Under the pieces are notes generated by a model. The model was not told where the DNA came from. It did not search any database and saw only the letters and a list, made by a program, of their open reading frames with translations. 64,000 nucleotides of DNA from Tubiluchus corallicola. Its lineage: Eukaryota > Priapulida > Priapulimorpha > Priapulimorphida > Tubiluchidae. The DNA is taken from the NCBI GenBank assembly GCA_030141605.1, contig JAQGDQ010000033.1:62001-126000 (forward strand), written 5' to 3'. Position 1 is the first letter of the stretch; each line of letters opens with the position of its first letter. Shown here piece after piece: positions 13,901-25,290 of this stretch. Position numbers and translations under genes: made by a program.

Positions 13901-16900
13901 TAAACCGTCCGCGTGTTATATAATAAACAGGTTAAACTGTTCAGTTCATGCGAATTCTATGACGAGGCTTTCTTGTAATTTAAAACCAGATTGTGAGCAA
14001 TTTTCTGTCACTACTTATTTATCAGAAATACATGTCTTACATATATGGAGTTGCTGCGCCTAATATTGCTATGGAAGGTAATATCATGTAGTGAAATTGT
14101 ATTAAAAACCGTTTAATGTTGAATGATTTTATCAACTTGAGTTACAAAAATGAACATGTTACGTATTCATTACACTTTGCGAAAAAGCTCAAGTTTTGAT
14201 AAACTTAAAAATAAAATTCATAACATAGATTATTCTTCTTTTACAATGAGGAGGTTCTGAGCCTTGGCAAATATGTCAAAATATGCTTAATATAACAGTG
14301 GAATAACACAACATTAAAGAACAATTTCAGTCCGGACTCACCGGCTGATATTATTCTTTATTTCACTGCAAAGAAAAATTATAAGTACTTAGAATCACAT
14401 TTTATTTTTGTTCGACAGATTATTGACTTTACTTATAGATACTTTACCGCAAATCTGCGGTACTACAAAATAATTTATTGTTTGTAGAGTCTAAAGTGTT
14501 GTGCATACTTTTTGGGCTAAACATGCCCGTTCCACTAATATAAGCGTGTGCGTTACATGAGCGAAGTCTTGTGAAGTGAAGCGGTTATTGATATTGATCT
14601 TTTCATTAAAATTAATTTTATTAATATTTTAAAATAAAAAAGCAATATTAATTACTTCAGTTTTGTACAACGACAAAAGTTTTTACGTTCATATTACGTC
14701 AGATTTATTTTTAATATGCGTATAAGAAAATTTTCATGACTTTGCGCAATTTGCAAATGTTTCGTTATACACTGTAGTTATAAGTAGAATGAAATAAGAA
14801 AATCTTTTGAGATCATTGAAAAAATCAAATGTATATCATTACTTGTCTGCCGCTCCAACAAAGTTAAAAATTCTTTTCGACATAGAACAGATGGCATAAA
14901 TTATCTGTCCTTTTCGTTTTTCCATTCAGGGTTTTCCTCAAGCAGATTTGCTTCACAAATAATATTATTACTTACAATTGTCATATCAACGAGTCAAGCG
15001 CGGGTACATAATTGGTACAATTGTCCAATTGAATGATATATTCCATTCTTGCTAGCAAATATCCAACATTTGGCTCTGTATTTCAAACATGTAATTTTCA
15101 CTGCGGTAGGGGAATGCAGCCCCAACGCCCACATAATTGTGAAATGAAGCTCCACCCTTACACTTGTCACTCGATGACGCAACGCAGCTGTTCAAGATTT
15201 TATTCTTTTATAAATCTGACAAAGCCGAGATTTACGGGGTCTCACAAGGTCTATTTTAAGTTGCAAATGTTACAATTTGATAGCGGATAATATAGACTTT
15301 ATAGTAGTACTACAAATAAACCAATTACTGTAAATAATTTTTGAAATTTAGCTCCCGTTTACACCTACAAAGCATGATAAAAGACGTTAATTAGGATGTA
15401 AAAACATCATAGTAATAATTAACTTAATTTCCTGATTTGCGAACATTTTATTGTGAAGTTTCATCATCGTTGTTACAGTAGTGTAGTCATCGTTTTTATA
15501 GTACTTAGTGTTAGTCATGTACTAGTTGTGTTAGCTAGTGTTTCAAGTGTTGTAAACAACGATGTTAAACAAATAAGAGTTCTACTACTACTGCTACTAG
15601 AACTACTACCACTATGGCTACGTCCTAGTCAGGGTTTATCAGTGAGTTTATCAGTATAAGTGCGAGATAAATTTCAAAATTTATTTACAGTCATTGACAT
15701 TTATTTGTAGTACTATTATAAAGACACTATAGTATTAGACAGTATCAAATTGTAACAGTTAAACACCTGTTCACCTAATTGTACTTAAGTAATTAAGTGA
15801 ATATCTATAAGATTCTGCTCTTTTCGACATTTTCCTCATCGGAAGACCATCACGCTCCCTTGTGATTTTGAGAGTGGTGAAATGCCCTTTATTAATGCGT
15901 TTACTAGAGAACAGTTTTAAAATTCCTTAACATAAAACAGCTTCCTGTTAATGTTTATTCCCAAAATGTGTTGCTTTATTACTGCTGTTTTAAATATATT
16001 AAGTTTACTGAAACCAAAATAAATTATGCACAAACAGTGCAAGAGGAATGGCCGAGTGGTGCCCAGTTACCAAAGTTAGGCAACGCCAAACCTAGTCAGA
16101 AAGTGGACGGATAAATGGTTACTAATTAACTTGGTGTCAACTGTAATAGTTGCTAGAATGTCTGTTGACTCGTATTTTATCTCACATAGAGAATGTACAT
16201 ATTGTGCTTATCACACAAGCGTTCCTCCAGGCTCAGTGCCACTTTATCAGACCATTAGAAAAAAAACTAAGGCAAGCTGCCTAAAGTCTATTTCTATGTC
16301 GATGTCGATGTCTATGTCTATGGTTATATCTAAATCCATTTCTACCTTTATATCTAGTTGTCTGTCTATGTCTATGTTTATATCTGTACCTATTTCTATA
16401 TTTATGTCAATGCCCATGTCTAATATTAAGGATAACTAAGTCTATACCTTCTACATTTACCTGTATTCTGGCTTCATTTAGCTTTGTCGTCCGAGCTAAC
16501 TCTTCGCGACAATAAATATCTGGATAATGACTTTTGGAGAATGCTGATTCCAGTTCCTGTAACTGTTCCTGTGTGAATGTGGTCCTGTGTCTCCTTCTGG
16601 CCGGAGTAGGGCAGGAACTCGAAGGCGCACTCGTTATTGAATTGGCTGTCGAAATGCTGTTCTCTTGTTTCAATTTTTTAAAAGCGCCCTCTGCAAAAAT
16701 TTATAAAAATAATATAGCAACATAATACAACTAGCACTTGAAATTTTATGATCTCTTAAAATTTAATAATGTTGTTAGTTGCTCAAAAACAGTGAATGAC
16801 TAAATACATTATTATAGCAAGATAATTATAGTGACTATTGTTCCTTTCCTGATTTGTTTCTTTCTGTTTTTGAAAATGCTTACAGTTTTTCTGCTTAATT

Positions 16901-19900
16901 TATTTTATATTAACTGCCTTAATCCATCGTTGTTACTCAATTTTCAGTAATTCAAGAAATTACTCAATCTTGTGGCTATCCGATAATGGATGCTGTAGAG
17001 GTTTTGGTCGTCACTAACAGCAACGGCGACTGGATATCACACTGTGATAAATTTAAATTACATAAGTTCACAATTTCGCAATTCTTCGTCAAAAATTCAA
17101 AAGTTACTTATTTCGCTTGGTCAAAATACGTATGTATACAGAATCGTGAATTTTAACGATGCCTCTGTTTTTATCTTAAATTTTACCAAAGTAACGTTAC
17201 AAATATTTTACATCCTTCATTATATTGAGGCACAGCTGTACCAATGTACAATCGTGCAAAAATTGAGTAAATTTCGTAAATTACATAAAGATAATATAAT
17301 TTTCAGTAAGCATATTTAAAGCCACTATTGGTGGTAAATGCGCTGAAAGCATGTTGCCGGAGCGTAAAGGCGTTATTACAGGAAATGTTATTTGTTACGG
17401 AGCTTACCTGACAACATGCAGTGTGATTGAATTTCGATTATTAGTTTTGTCTATAATGATACAGCGATGCTGTACATCTTTCTGTGCCTTATAAAGCTGG
17501 CTGAATCATAAAATACAAAATTATCTTCAAAAATTTTATAATACATTATATTCGTCCGTCCAAATGACAAACTTTCTATTTTATTTTTAGTTGCCTTTAT
17601 TATTTGTACTAAATCACTGCTCAAAATGAAAATATAAGCAAATTTTAAATGAGATAAATTAAATGAGATATTTAGTTTACTTTTTATCTTTTTGAATTTT
17701 AATGATGGGTTAAACTTGTGTTTTATGTAAACATCGCTGACTAAAAGCAAAATGCTTGTCCAGGCCCAAAAGCTGGCAGTTCGGTAAGGTACGAAAAAAA
17801 TACCGCATTTCATACCTCTAAAAAATACCGCGCGGTAATTCCGTACCTAGTGCATGTACGATAAACAGCGGTGTTATATGAGTAGATGTCAGGCGTGGGA
17901 AGAATCTAACCAGTTTGTAAATAACAACAAACGTAATTTACGGAAAATGACAACTGGTGCTTCTCAACAACTTGCCTCTTTTGTACCCAAAACGAACCAG
18001 TTTCAGATTTATCAGATTCAGATTTTCAGATACAGTTTATTTCACGTATGTTCAAACCATATCAGTACAACATTAAGCTGTTTAGTAAATGTGAACAAAA
18101 ATATGGTGTAGCCGTCTAGCCGTCTTTGTGTGTGATCTGTGCTGATTTGTCCATGCACCCATGAGCTTAACAAGCCACGCTGAGTTGCTAACCAATGAAA
18201 ACGTTACAAGAACCTGAGTAAAAATAAGGGAAAAGTTGGATAAAGGTACGAAAAAAACACCGTAATTCCATCAAACCAAACCACAAAAGCAAAACAATTT
18301 CAGCGCTAATGAGTCTTTATCCCGTTATAGTATAGTGAGTTTTGGCATCAACTCCTCTAATTAACAAAGTAAAAATAATACACTAAATTTTAAATATGTT
18401 TTACGTACATTTTTTCAAAAATTTTTAGGAACAAGTGCGAAGGGAAAACGTGGTGTGCTTATAAAACTAATTACATGATAAAAATACGCTAGTAATAGCG
18501 GCTTTTTATCTTTATCTCTTTGCTTCCTAGCTGTGCATGAATGTACTGAAGCAAGTTTCTTGCCGAAGAACTGAATACACTTACTGGATATTTTTACCAA
18601 TTTTTCGTACGTTGACTCGTTGAAACTCGTACCATGCGAGATTTCGCGAGATCAAAGCTAAACCGCGACTAGGATTGCACTTCATATTTACTTAAACGCA
18701 AGCCAGCATTCGCACTTAAAACCCAAATGGGTTATTAATTTTGAATATTTGCCATTATGATGCGAATTTTCTCAATCAGATTATAAGCGCTGTCACAATC
18801 ATTTATCTCAGTGTCGAGTCTTAAAGGACTAGGTCTGTACCGCAATAGCTACACTGAATTATAGCAAAACTTGCGATTAGCAGCTTAATCCAGAACCAAA
18901 CTGGATGTACCTAAGCGTAGCCAAAAGGAGCAAAAGCCGTCTAAGTTTTAAATTCATTTTACATAACACAACTTTTTCCTTCAAGTTGAACAGTGACATC
19001 AATCATTAGTGCTCAATGAAGAAATGTAGTACTACTATTCCGTTGCGCTTTAAATAAAAATAAATAAATAGTAAGATGGATAATGCGATTGAAAATAAAA
19101 TAATCAAAAAACTGTTACTTGCATATACGTGTAATATGTTATGAAATCAAGTTAGCTTCCATAAAATGTGATTTGTAATTACTAGAGCAATTAACTACAG
19201 AGAAATCACTGCATTATTTGCACAACTAATATATTTTATAGATTTCACATTTCTCTTATAAGAATAATATTTTTTAGGAAATGTTAAGATTCTTTTTGAT
19301 ACGAACTTCCATCAGTATTCATTTAAAAATAAATTATTCTGAAAACTAGCCCTAAGCGTCTACATGAATAATTTTGAACCGCCGAACATGATAAATCTAA
19401 GAAAAACACGGTCTTCGCAACAATGTAACCTAGGCAATCCCACTGCTATTTGTGCCAGCAGGTTCGCAGTAATTAGCAATATAATGAGTACAATGAGTAT
19501 ACTCAATTATCAGAAATCGAATCTTGCAAAACCCGTACCACAGTGACCGCACATCTGCCAATGGTCAGTTTTTCAACTAAAAGGCGGTATGTACTATTAA
19601 TAATAATAAAGAAAAACTACAGGTCCAGCTTCATGTTTTGCTTGGACCACAGCATAAAAAATTACTTAGATATATCAATCACTATTTAAGACACATACAC
19701 ACACCTTTTCCGAATTCATGTGAAATGAATAATTGAATATTGATAACTTCATTCACTTCGCGTCGTAAACGATAGCCAAACTAGACATTATGTGCTCACG
19801 GAGTAACTAAGTAGGCCTAATTTTTACATACAATATCAACTTTACTACATCGATAATATGACATTTTCCTACTGTTTCAGACGCTTAAAAAATAGCACAA

Positions 19901-22669
19901 CTTTTAGTTAATAAAACTAGGTTTCATCGGCTTGTAATTTGAAACAGGTCTTACTTTTAATGCTTGTTTTAGAAGAATGATTTAGGCATTCACGTAATTA
20001 TACTATGGCGATTAAAATTAAAATTAAATAACTACAATCTCATTTAAAATTCGACTCAGAGATGAAAGAAATAATCAACTGAATGAGCAAATAATGTTCA
20101 GCGTCAATAAATTCTCTGCCTAAACTAAATGCAATTCATTTCGAAATTGATCTGAACCATTCAACATCCCTCATGCTTGCGCTGAAAATTATTATGACGT
20201 GAGCAACAGTTTTTTTACTACATGCATTGAAAGGTCACAAGTAATTATTATTATAAAATAGGTTAATTGGTTAATTAAAATAAAACTAATGCCCCTGGGA
20301 GTTGGCGTATTACTGCTTTGTTAACGCTAGGTACAGGGACATGTCATATGAATGGTGTTGTTTTACTCTTTGCAACCTGTAATGAGTGCTGAAACCGCAA
20401 TTGAACGTGTCATTCTATTAAACTGCATGTACAGCTCAACAGTTCCCAGTGGATTCCAGAGCGAATAGCCTGTGATAATGATTTTTCTTCGTGTTTTATG
20501 AACACATGAACGCATTCGAGCAATACACAAAAGCTTATAGGTCCGTGTATATGTGAGTATTAAATTATCATAGCAAATCGCGAAGAGCAAAAATAGACAG
20601 GCTTAATTTTACACTTTTCCGCGCAGCGCCGTTGCATCGTTATTGCTGCGTGATAGCGTAAATTGGTGATGCTAAAAACAGACAAACAAAGACAAAGATA
20701 AACAGATCTGAAATAGTCTTACTTATGTAGGATTACTTATTTAGTAATTTCGATAGACAGACAAAGAAATTATGAAAGAACCCGCAAATAACTAGTCCGG
20801 AATACGAACACTCCGTGGAGTAACCCAATGAACAAATGAAAACGTCAAGTCAATAAAAGTTAAAACAATTTAGGACATCGCACACACGGATTCGAATTCA
20901 TTGCAGTACGACGATTGCAACATAAATGTGCAAATAGTAGGTGTATCAAGATGAAGTTGTAGTCCGAAAACCCAAGGCTCAAAAGATGAAAATTGATGCA
21001 ACAGTTGTAGTCTGGGAGCCCAAGGCTCAAAAATTGCTTCCGTCGCTCAGTCTGGTGACCAGTTTTTACCTATATCAGATGATAGAGGGAACCTTGGTGC
21101 TTGCTTCTTGGGTGGCAGTACTAATTTTCAGATGGGCTTGTGGGTGGCATAGGCCCATTGGTGGTACAATCCCCAAAAAACAGATTCACTGTATCTACAT
21201 GAATGAAAACTAATAGTGACCTACAGGCCATTGGCTAATTCTTGCAAATTATAAAATGATCACTACAAAGCCAATGTAATCGTATAAAAATTTACATAAA
21301 TGCACAATTTAAAGTAAGGCATTTTACTAACGGAATAGAATTGAAGTCATAGGCCTCCTTATCGTTACATTCTATATAGCCTAGTGCAGTTCCCTTAGGT
21401 GCACTCGCGTTAAATGAATGATTGCGGTTTAGTGAGGTATTATACAAAAATTAAACGTTTATTTCTTTTACGAAAACATCAGTAAAGCGTTTTGTACCTA
21501 TTTTCCCCTTTCGACCAGCTATTAATTAATAAAATCAACTGCAAATAATCAGTTTTTTTTTCATTAACGAGTTGTAGCTAAAAGTACGTGTTTGTTTCAG
21601 TTTGTAATCACTGGAATGCAACACGTAACAACACTGGCCAATCTACTTGATGATCTTAATTGCATTAGTGATTATAGGGGAAATAAATCTTTTTTTCGCC
21701 AATAATTTCATCAAACCGCCTATTATTGTTTCGTCACTGATGTCTTTTTGCATCACTTAATGTCTTCAGCTCCAGCAAATAGATGTATTTAATTGTGTAT
21801 TTACTTTAAGCCCTAAAAATTTCCTAAACAAAGTTATAGTACTTGATACTGTGCTTACCTGCTTGAAAGACTTACGTAGTTGGAATAAAAAATTCTTTAT
21901 AATTTAAAAAGTTCGCGCTAACTTGTAAAACGCCATTGCATCACCATCCCAGAATGCACATCTGAGTCACCAAAAAAACTTTATTGATCTTATTGACAAT
22001 ATAAAGTCATTTAAACTTATAGTTAGTTTGCAAGGAGTGTGCTACAAATGCTTTTTTTCAAATTTTGCGCAATGTTATATAAACTATGTCGATAGGACGT
22101 AAGTGATACAAAATTTCAAAATTTTTTAAGCATTATTATTGAAGAGTGTTTAGAGGAAACGGCCACTTTTGTGCTGCTTCTTATGTAAGGCGAATTGAAT
22201 TAAATGTTTGTGCTGCAGTAAGAAAAAGTACAGACACGACAAAGTGCTTATGCGATGAGACGTATACGCGATGTGACTGATATACACACACACATTAAAC
22301 GCCTATATATTATAATTATTGTTTGTCCTATTCACTTTTGCCATTTCCGTTGTACTAAATCTCCCTTTTCTTTTTCCAGCAGTAGTATGAAACCGAGCAG
22401 TAGTACTTACGTACCGACTTTCAACGAGCTTTTGATTAATTCACATTTATTCTATTTTATTACATTTGACCCTTTTCGTGGCGAGTGCAATAATCAAGGT
22501 TGTCCACCAAAATAGGAGTCTAATGGAATGCCGTTGATAAGAAAATGGTCAGAAATGGAAATTATCCTACTGGATTAACTGATAAGATAAAAAACGTTGG
22601 GATCATGGCTATTGCTACTTAAAAATGTAGAAAGGGTAACTGTTTATGTCATTTTCTTATATATATATT

Positions 22670-22705
<36 letters not shown>

Positions 22706-25078
22706 CAAACTTTACTTGAAGTTTAAGCCAATTTAAACGTCGAAATTCTGGGCAATAGTTGCCGATTTAACATATTTTTAACTGTAGCGAAATTTGATAG
22801 TAATAGAATGGAAATAGATTTCCTCACTTTTTTCATTTTATTATTCTACGTACTCATTACTGAAAATGATATAGTTCAAGTAGGCTTGAACAATGTTTTA
22901 TCTCCTTTTTTAGTTTTAACTATTTCTAAAGTTTGAACGCTGTCTTAATATTAAAAACACACAGCTAATATATTACACTGTTAAAATATTGCTAAATTAT
23001 AGGTTACACTAATCGATAACACAAATTTTCGCTGTTTTAATAAATAGTATCTTTTCTACGTGAACATTGTCAGTTTGAATAAGACTTGGTGTTTGAGGTG
23101 CAGCAAGGTGTCATATAAGCCATAACACTTATTAACCACTTTATTTGTAAATAATTAAATTTTCTTATAGATTAAAAACTTATACGGCTTAGATACGCAA
23201 ACTTGAAATAAAAATAAAAATTTTTATGCATATTAAAGAAAGTGAAAAGGAATTTGCTTGTGACTGAAAACTTCTCACAAATGCTTGTATTAAATTTCGC
23301 ACTAAATGCACACATTTTTAAGCTGGATCATTTTTTTTCAAATACTTATACTAAAAACTGTGAAAATTGCGATTGACTATCATGTGTCTTGTTCGTTTGG
23401 TAATTAAAATTAATTGTGCATACTAAACATAGCTTTCTAAAATCGTGTGCATTATTTATTATCTCCAGTTCATTTTTATAAATTCTTTTTAATTTAAATA
23501 CTGACTCCTTTATGACTAGACCGAAATAAATAAATACTATTGCTGCTACTGTTAAAATAAAATTACATTATTTACTAACTCTTTTTAGTTTGGAATATAA
23601 AAATATGTTAAGCTAGCATTTCCAGATACTAGTTTAATGTTTATAACATACGTTACACAAGGGTTTTTTAAAGTAAATAACGACATAATAAAAATTTAAA
23701 CAAAGACTCTGACGTTTTTTAAACAATATTTTGTTTAAATTTACGTTTGAAATCCACATACCGTTACGCTAAAATCATTTACATCAGCTACAAAATTCAT
23801 TTCCTTGATCTTTCATTGACCAGTGAAATAAAACTTGCTGCGCACTACAACTTAGTAAATAAGCACTTGTGAGCAAATATATAGTATAACGTCGAACAAG
23901 TATTTGTGGTGTGACAAATGTAAGCGCTACCACAATATGACAAGTAGGGCTGGTTTTACCCATGCATGCTTTTTAAATAACAAAGTAATTCGGTCTATAC
24001 AGCATATATAAACATATGTTAGTCGTTATCTCTGTAAATCGAATCTTTCTGTGTTTTCTTGCACGCCAAACAATATAATTATGATTTTTATTAAAAAAAC
24101 CATATTAACGAAAATATAAGTCTGTGAACCTTTGCACTTTTGCTGAGTGTATGACTAGATTAACATTGGCTTAATATAACTAACAGATTGGTTTCATACG
24201 CTTTAGTTGAACGTATTTAAGCCAACGTAGTTAGAATATTCGTTGTATGATTTGTAAGCACGAACGTGTTCCAGGGACACTCCAACCGGCCTTAGATAAA
24301 AAAAGTTACCAATTGTCATTTTAAAATGTTCTGTATTTCCAGATTATTCGCAGTGCATCAGTGCATCACAGAGTATTACTGAAAACATGCTACTAATATA
24401 CTAACTCCAATTTAAAACTCGCATGCAGGATTTTAATTGTCGCTAGAGCGTCATATACTTGCACTGGAATGTCGTGTGAATTTTATTTTAGAGGATTTCT
24501 TTTTTGCCGCTAGTTAATAAATTTTAATGCATTTAGATGTTCTATTTTCATTTGCAGTCATTCTTGAAATAGATTTAACATGTTTAAAAACTTTAGAACA
24601 TCGACTTTCATTTCAGATTAACTTAAAAAAAATATAATGTATTATTAAAATTTGAGTTTTTAAAAGAACGGTGTAAATTATTTAAAAAATATTTGAGTAT
24701 GCAATAGGCGTAATTTTGTAAACCCATAGAATCGTGCTTTTGTTCAGCATTTATAAGTCAAGGCAGTTTTCGATGACGTCAGCGCGCTTTCTGCATTATT
24801 AAATTTGACCCCGTACGCTTCATGACAAACTTCATAATGTGCATAAACTTACATAATAAATTAGATTTTCAGTTTTGCGAGTATATTTATCCTAATACCG
24901 ACTAGGTAATATTTAAATAAATCGAAATCTGGTAGTTCTTACCGGAGGGATCGGACAGACCGCGGGCGGCACTATCGAGTCCGTACAACGTTGTGAAATC
25001 GTCGCACTTTCGTTTGTCTCGATCCGGATCTCCTGTGACACTCAGACTCCGTCCGACATCGTCCGACATAGCCATCAT
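1924..25078 (-). CDS. PROP1: PROP1/UNC-42-like paired-class homeobox transcription factor (4 exons)
   Basis: DNA-binding transcription factor, expected in the nucleus. Coding exons in transcript order are 24943-25078, 16461-16690, 2874-3049 and 1924-2125 (136+230+176+202 = 744 nt, 247 residues plus stop). Every junction has GT-AG ends and matching phase. Residues 77-136 form a homeodomain that starts RRRHRTTF, has the helix-3 core WFQNRRAK and carries Gln at position 50. The intron between positions 46 and 47 is the classic paired-class site. LESAF, a YPDI motif, SEAR-like NEARIQV and RKQE resemble PROP1. The tail contains [14 protein letters not shown] (from residue 216) and ends LQYQT, which I recall from invertebrate PROP/UNC-42 proteins. 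No paired domain or OAR motif is visible. Vertebrate PROP1 is about 226 residues. The homeodomain is certain; PROP is the best family guess, with other Q50 paired-like families the alternative. Confidence 0.85.
2126..2873 (-). other. Homeobox intron 3
   Basis: A 748-nt GT-AG intron. No repeat or internal exon is recognised. Confidence 0.85.
2874..3049 (-). CDS. PROP1: Homeobox gene, exon 3 (recognition helix)
   Basis: Begins exactly at homeodomain position 47 with [17 protein letters not shown], after acceptor TTTCTTTCAG. It encodes residues 123-180 plus two bases. The rest is Pro/Tyr/Asn-rich linker ([16 protein letters not shown]). Donor: AACAG/GTAACTAC. The basic stretch at the end of the helix (RRAKYRK) probably also serves as a nuclear localisation signal. 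Confidence 0.92.
4326..4352. repeat. (CT)n microsatellite
   Basis: Near-pure CT dinucleotide run in homeobox intron 2, with a pyrimidine-rich flank on each side. Confidence 0.9.
7706..7781. repeat. (TAA)n microsatellite, left array
   Basis: About 25 nearly perfect TAA units with one interruption (GATAAT) near the left end. It is separated from a second, longer TAA array by an 84-bp unique insert. Confidence 0.95.
7782..7865. repeat. Insert between the TAA arrays with a B-box-like motif
   Basis: 84 bp of unique sequence containing GGTTCGAACTC (7807-7817), close to the Pol III B box and nearly palindromic, so the orientation is ambiguous. No convincing A box is seen. It could be a SINE remnant whose tails grew into the flanking arrays. 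Confidence 0.35.
7866..7993. repeat. (TAAA)n to (TAA)n microsatellite, right array
   Basis: Starts as TAAA units and changes to roughly 35 TAA units, with a single AAC interruption near 7899. The long frames read through it (poly-Tyr, poly-Ile, poly-Leu) are repeat artefacts. Confidence 0.95.
12574..12690. repeat. (TTTCA)n to (TTTTG)n pentanucleotide array
   Basis: Four TTTCA units pass into TTTTG units with scattered substitutions (ctttg, gtttg), then a purer TTTTG core. It is continuous on the right with a more decayed five-base-period tract. Confidence 0.85.
12700..12845. repeat. Decayed pentanucleotide tract rich in GTTAC/TTATG units
   Basis: Continues the five-base periodicity of the preceding array with changed units: TTATG, then ACGTT repeated (cgttacgttacg near 12749 and 12801), then TTATC/TTATT. 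It looks like one expanded array that diverged along its length. Confidence 0.6.
16049..16130 (+). repeat. Possible tRNA-derived SINE head
   Basis: TGGCCGAGTGG at 16049-16059 matches the Pol III A box (TRGYNNANNGG) exactly and resembles the 5' part of a Leu or Ser tRNA. No B box is found at the expected distance, so this is not a functional tRNA. A truncated SINE or chance are both possible. Confidence 0.3.
16286..16425. repeat. Imperfect (TCTATG)n hexamer array beside homeobox exon 2
   Basis: About 23 hexamer units around TCTATG, with variants tcgatg, tctata, tttcta and tgtctg. It lies in intron 2, about 35 bp from the exon 2 donor. In one plus-strand frame it reads as alternating Ser-Met/Ser-Ile, which is a repeat artefact. 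Confidence 0.85.
16461..16690 (-). CDS. PROP1: Homeobox gene, exon 2 (homeodomain helices 1-2)
   Basis: Acceptor TTTTTGCAG precedes AGGGCGC, and the donor is CAG/GTAAATG. The exon encodes residues 46-122: a Ser/Thr-rich linker followed by homeodomain positions 1-46. The arm is RRRHRTTF and helix 2 contains [11 protein letters not shown]. The reading frame is open throughout, and the exon phase (two bases, then 76 codons) matches both neighbours. Confidence 0.93.
17789..18262. repeat. Pair of GGTACGAAAAAAAYACCG motifs (possible DNA-transposon remnant)
   Basis: An 18-bp motif at 17789-17806 recurs in direct orientation at 18245-18262 with one change. A GC-rich palindromic stretch (accgcgcggt, 17827-17836) follows the first copy, and ggtaattcc or gtaattcc occurs beside both. 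This style of terminal sequence is seen in hAT-like elements, but no transposase is recognisable. Confidence 0.35.
20956..21033. repeat. 48-bp tandem duplication, two copies
   Basis: gttgtagtccg... at 20956 and gttgtagtctg... at 21004 share a block ending in cccaaggctcaaaa. The 90-residue open frame over it begins with GTG and has no recognisable domain, so I do not call a gene. Confidence 0.7.
22659..22705. repeat. (AT)n microsatellite
   Basis: AT dinucleotide run broken by one TTT and one AA step. Confidence 0.9.
24774..24781. promoter_or_regulatory. Perfect CRE palindrome in homeobox intron 1
   Basis: TGACGTCA, the full CREB/ATF site, about 160 bp inside intron 1 from exon 1. Binding is inferred from the motif alone. 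Confidence 0.45.
24943..25078 (-). CDS. PROP1: Homeobox gene, exon 1 (N-terminus)
   Basis: Encodes residues 1-45 plus one base. The chosen start is the first in-frame ATG (25078-25076), reading MMAMSDD. The frame stays open upstream only to an in-frame TAA near 25157, and the upstream GTG at 25123 is not a credible animal start. Met4, in an ATGTCGGAC context, could also be used. The donor reads CCG/GTAAGAAC. The exon is acidic and polar, with no known domain. Confidence 0.75.
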
Positions 25079-25290
25079 AGAATCAAATGGCGCAAACAGC
25101 TTGATTTGTGCACAACTAAGCACGAGGTAATGAAGTTTACTCCTGATGTGAATTTATAAGAAATAGCTCTGATCGCTTGCAGAATAATCGACCAATGAGA
25201 GTATGAGATTTGCTGAGGTCAGTGCAGCCGATCACAGCAGCTCGCTGGTTGGCTGGCTGTAATTATAATCTATTGAGCGCGGCGGACGAA
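25079..25290 (-). promoter_or_regulatory. Candidate core promoter of the homeobox gene (TATA + CCAAT)
   Basis: On the minus strand a TATAAAT box occupies 25158-25152. It predicts initiation near 25122-25128, about 45 nt before the chosen ATG. A CCAAT element (ATTGG on the minus strand) lies at 25196-25192, about 65-70 bp upstream of the predicted start. A locally GC-rich patch (gagcgcggcggacg, 25274-25287) lies further up. The spacing is that of a textbook TATA promoter; initiation is inferred, not shown. Confidence 0.55.

Larger units (their letters stand above)
3050..16460 (-). other. Homeobox intron 2 (13.4 kb)
   Basis: Mostly AT-rich unique sequence carrying several microsatellites (listed separately). 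Two CpG-richer stretches, about 10.6-11.1 kb and 11.9-12.2 kb, have many overlapping open frames but no recognisable domain and are candidate intronic enhancers. A G10 run lies at 12259-12268. No other gene is seen nested in the intron. Confidence 0.75.
16691..24942 (-). other. Homeobox intron 1 (8.3 kb)
   Basis: AT-rich intron. It contains a perfect CRE palindrome at 24774-24781, a 48-bp two-copy tandem repeat at about 20956-21033, an (AT)n run at 22659-22705 and a dispersed repeat motif at 17789-18262. No nested gene is recognised. Confidence 0.75.

Noticed and set aside
16131-16439. 102-codon frame with Ser-Met repeats
   Set aside because: It is the translation of the TCTATG hexamer array in the antisense direction to the homeobox gene.
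20941-21213. 90-codon plus-strand frame
   Set aside because: It begins with GTG and covers a 48-bp tandem duplication. No recognisable domain.
25079-25123. 15-residue N-terminal extension of the homeobox protein
   Set aside because: It depends on a GTG start and would begin at the predicted transcription start site.
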